DNA of 5,932 nt from Syntrophaceae bacterium (GTDB lineage Bacteria; Desulfobacterota; Syntrophorhabdia; Syntrophorhabdales; WCHB1-27). The position numbers and the translations under genes were made by a program. Within the stretch, counting starts at the first letter, position 1; each line of letters starts with the position of its first letter. The notes beneath the pieces are model-generated. The model did no database searches. It saw only the letters and a program-made list of their open reading frames with translations, and was not told where the DNA came from. Below are positions 5,773-5,932 of the stretch, piece after piece. The DNA is taken from assembly GCA_003165115.1 (NCBI GenBank), contig PLSJ01000258.1, positions 352 to 6,283 of the forward strand. The letters are read 5' to 3'.

Positions 5773-5932
5773 TTATAGATAGGTATCGATGAATAGAGGG
5801 CCTTTTTGTTCGGCGGTGGGCGCGGCCATGTTGCGGCGGTAGGCCGCTATCGCCACGGTCCTGAAGGGCTTGTCTGGACCGTAAGACGGGGTGAGGGCTT
5901 GGGAGACGCGTGAACGCCGGTCGATGTGTGCC
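5773..5932 (-). CDS. C-terminal end of an unidentified protein (runs off the right edge)
   Basis: A minus-strand frame is open from the right edge to TAA (5773-5775), giving the last 52 residues of a longer gene whose start is outside. The segment ends GPDKPFRTVAIAAYRRN (18-34 of the visible part), then MAAPTAEQKGPLFIDTYL. About 36 of 52 codons end in G or C, more than in the other open minus-strand frame. The sequence reads like a genuine soluble protein C terminus. I cannot assign a family. It converges on the small ORF after the acid phosphatase. Confidence 0.55.
   Translation of the reverse strand, partial: AHIDRRSRVSQALTPSYGPDKPFRTVAIAAYRRNMAAPTAEQKGPLFIDTYL

Noticed and set aside
5636..5809. 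Imperfect inverted repeat ACAAAAGGCCTC (5636-5647) and GAGGGCCTTTTTGT (5796-5809)
   Set aside because: The arms need two indels to pair, lie about 150 bp apart and fall in different frames of two ORFs. There is no sign of mobile-element ends.

Overview
The window is compact, gene-dense and GC-rich, with mostly G/C third codon positions. It suggests a Gram-negative bacterium: there is a cyclic glucan synthase of the NdvB type and a lipoprotein phosphatase of the periplasmic class A acid phosphatase family. The old-yellow-enzyme relative resembles, from memory, versions found in anaerobic deltaproteobacteria (Desulfobacterota), so that lineage is my guess. No rRNA, tRNA, CRISPR array, insertion sequence or phage gene is visible.

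Layout. (1) Bases 1-1763, minus strand: the first 587 codons of a very large cyclic beta-1,2-glucan synthase (ndvB) that runs off the left edge. It starts at a GTG with a good ribosome binding site. (2) 1764-2098: a divergent intergenic region with a sigma-70-like promoter pointing right. (3) 2099-2578, plus strand: an acyl-CoA thioesterase of the hotdog fold, ending in tandem stops TAG-TGA. (4) 2617-3741, minus strand: an FMN-dependent old-yellow-enzyme family oxidoreductase, complete over 374 codons except for one in-frame TAG at codon 271. It is annotated as a probable nonsense pseudogene. (5) 3786-4466, minus strand: a HAD phosphatase resembling phosphoglycolate phosphatase, 44 bp upstream of (4) and probably co-transcribed with it. 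(6) 4467-4724: a divergent promoter region with a candidate promoter on each strand and a 7-bp inverted repeat. (7) 4725-5576, plus strand: a class A acid phosphatase with an intact active site and a lipoprotein signal peptide. (8) 5573-5740, plus strand: a 55-residue small ORF whose ATG overlaps the phosphatase stop (ATGA). (9) 5773-5932, minus strand: the last 52 codons of an unidentified gene entering from the right edge.

The genes do not form one pathway. The glucan synthase (envelope glucan) and the lipoprotein phosphatase (periplasmic phosphate release) act at the envelope. The thioesterase, HAD phosphatase and oxidoreductase are cytoplasmic enzymes with only general family-level predictions. 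I see no convincing new multi-gene system. The points most worth a second look are the single amber codon in the oxidoreductase, the lipid-anchored class A phosphatase, and the small ORF coupled to it.
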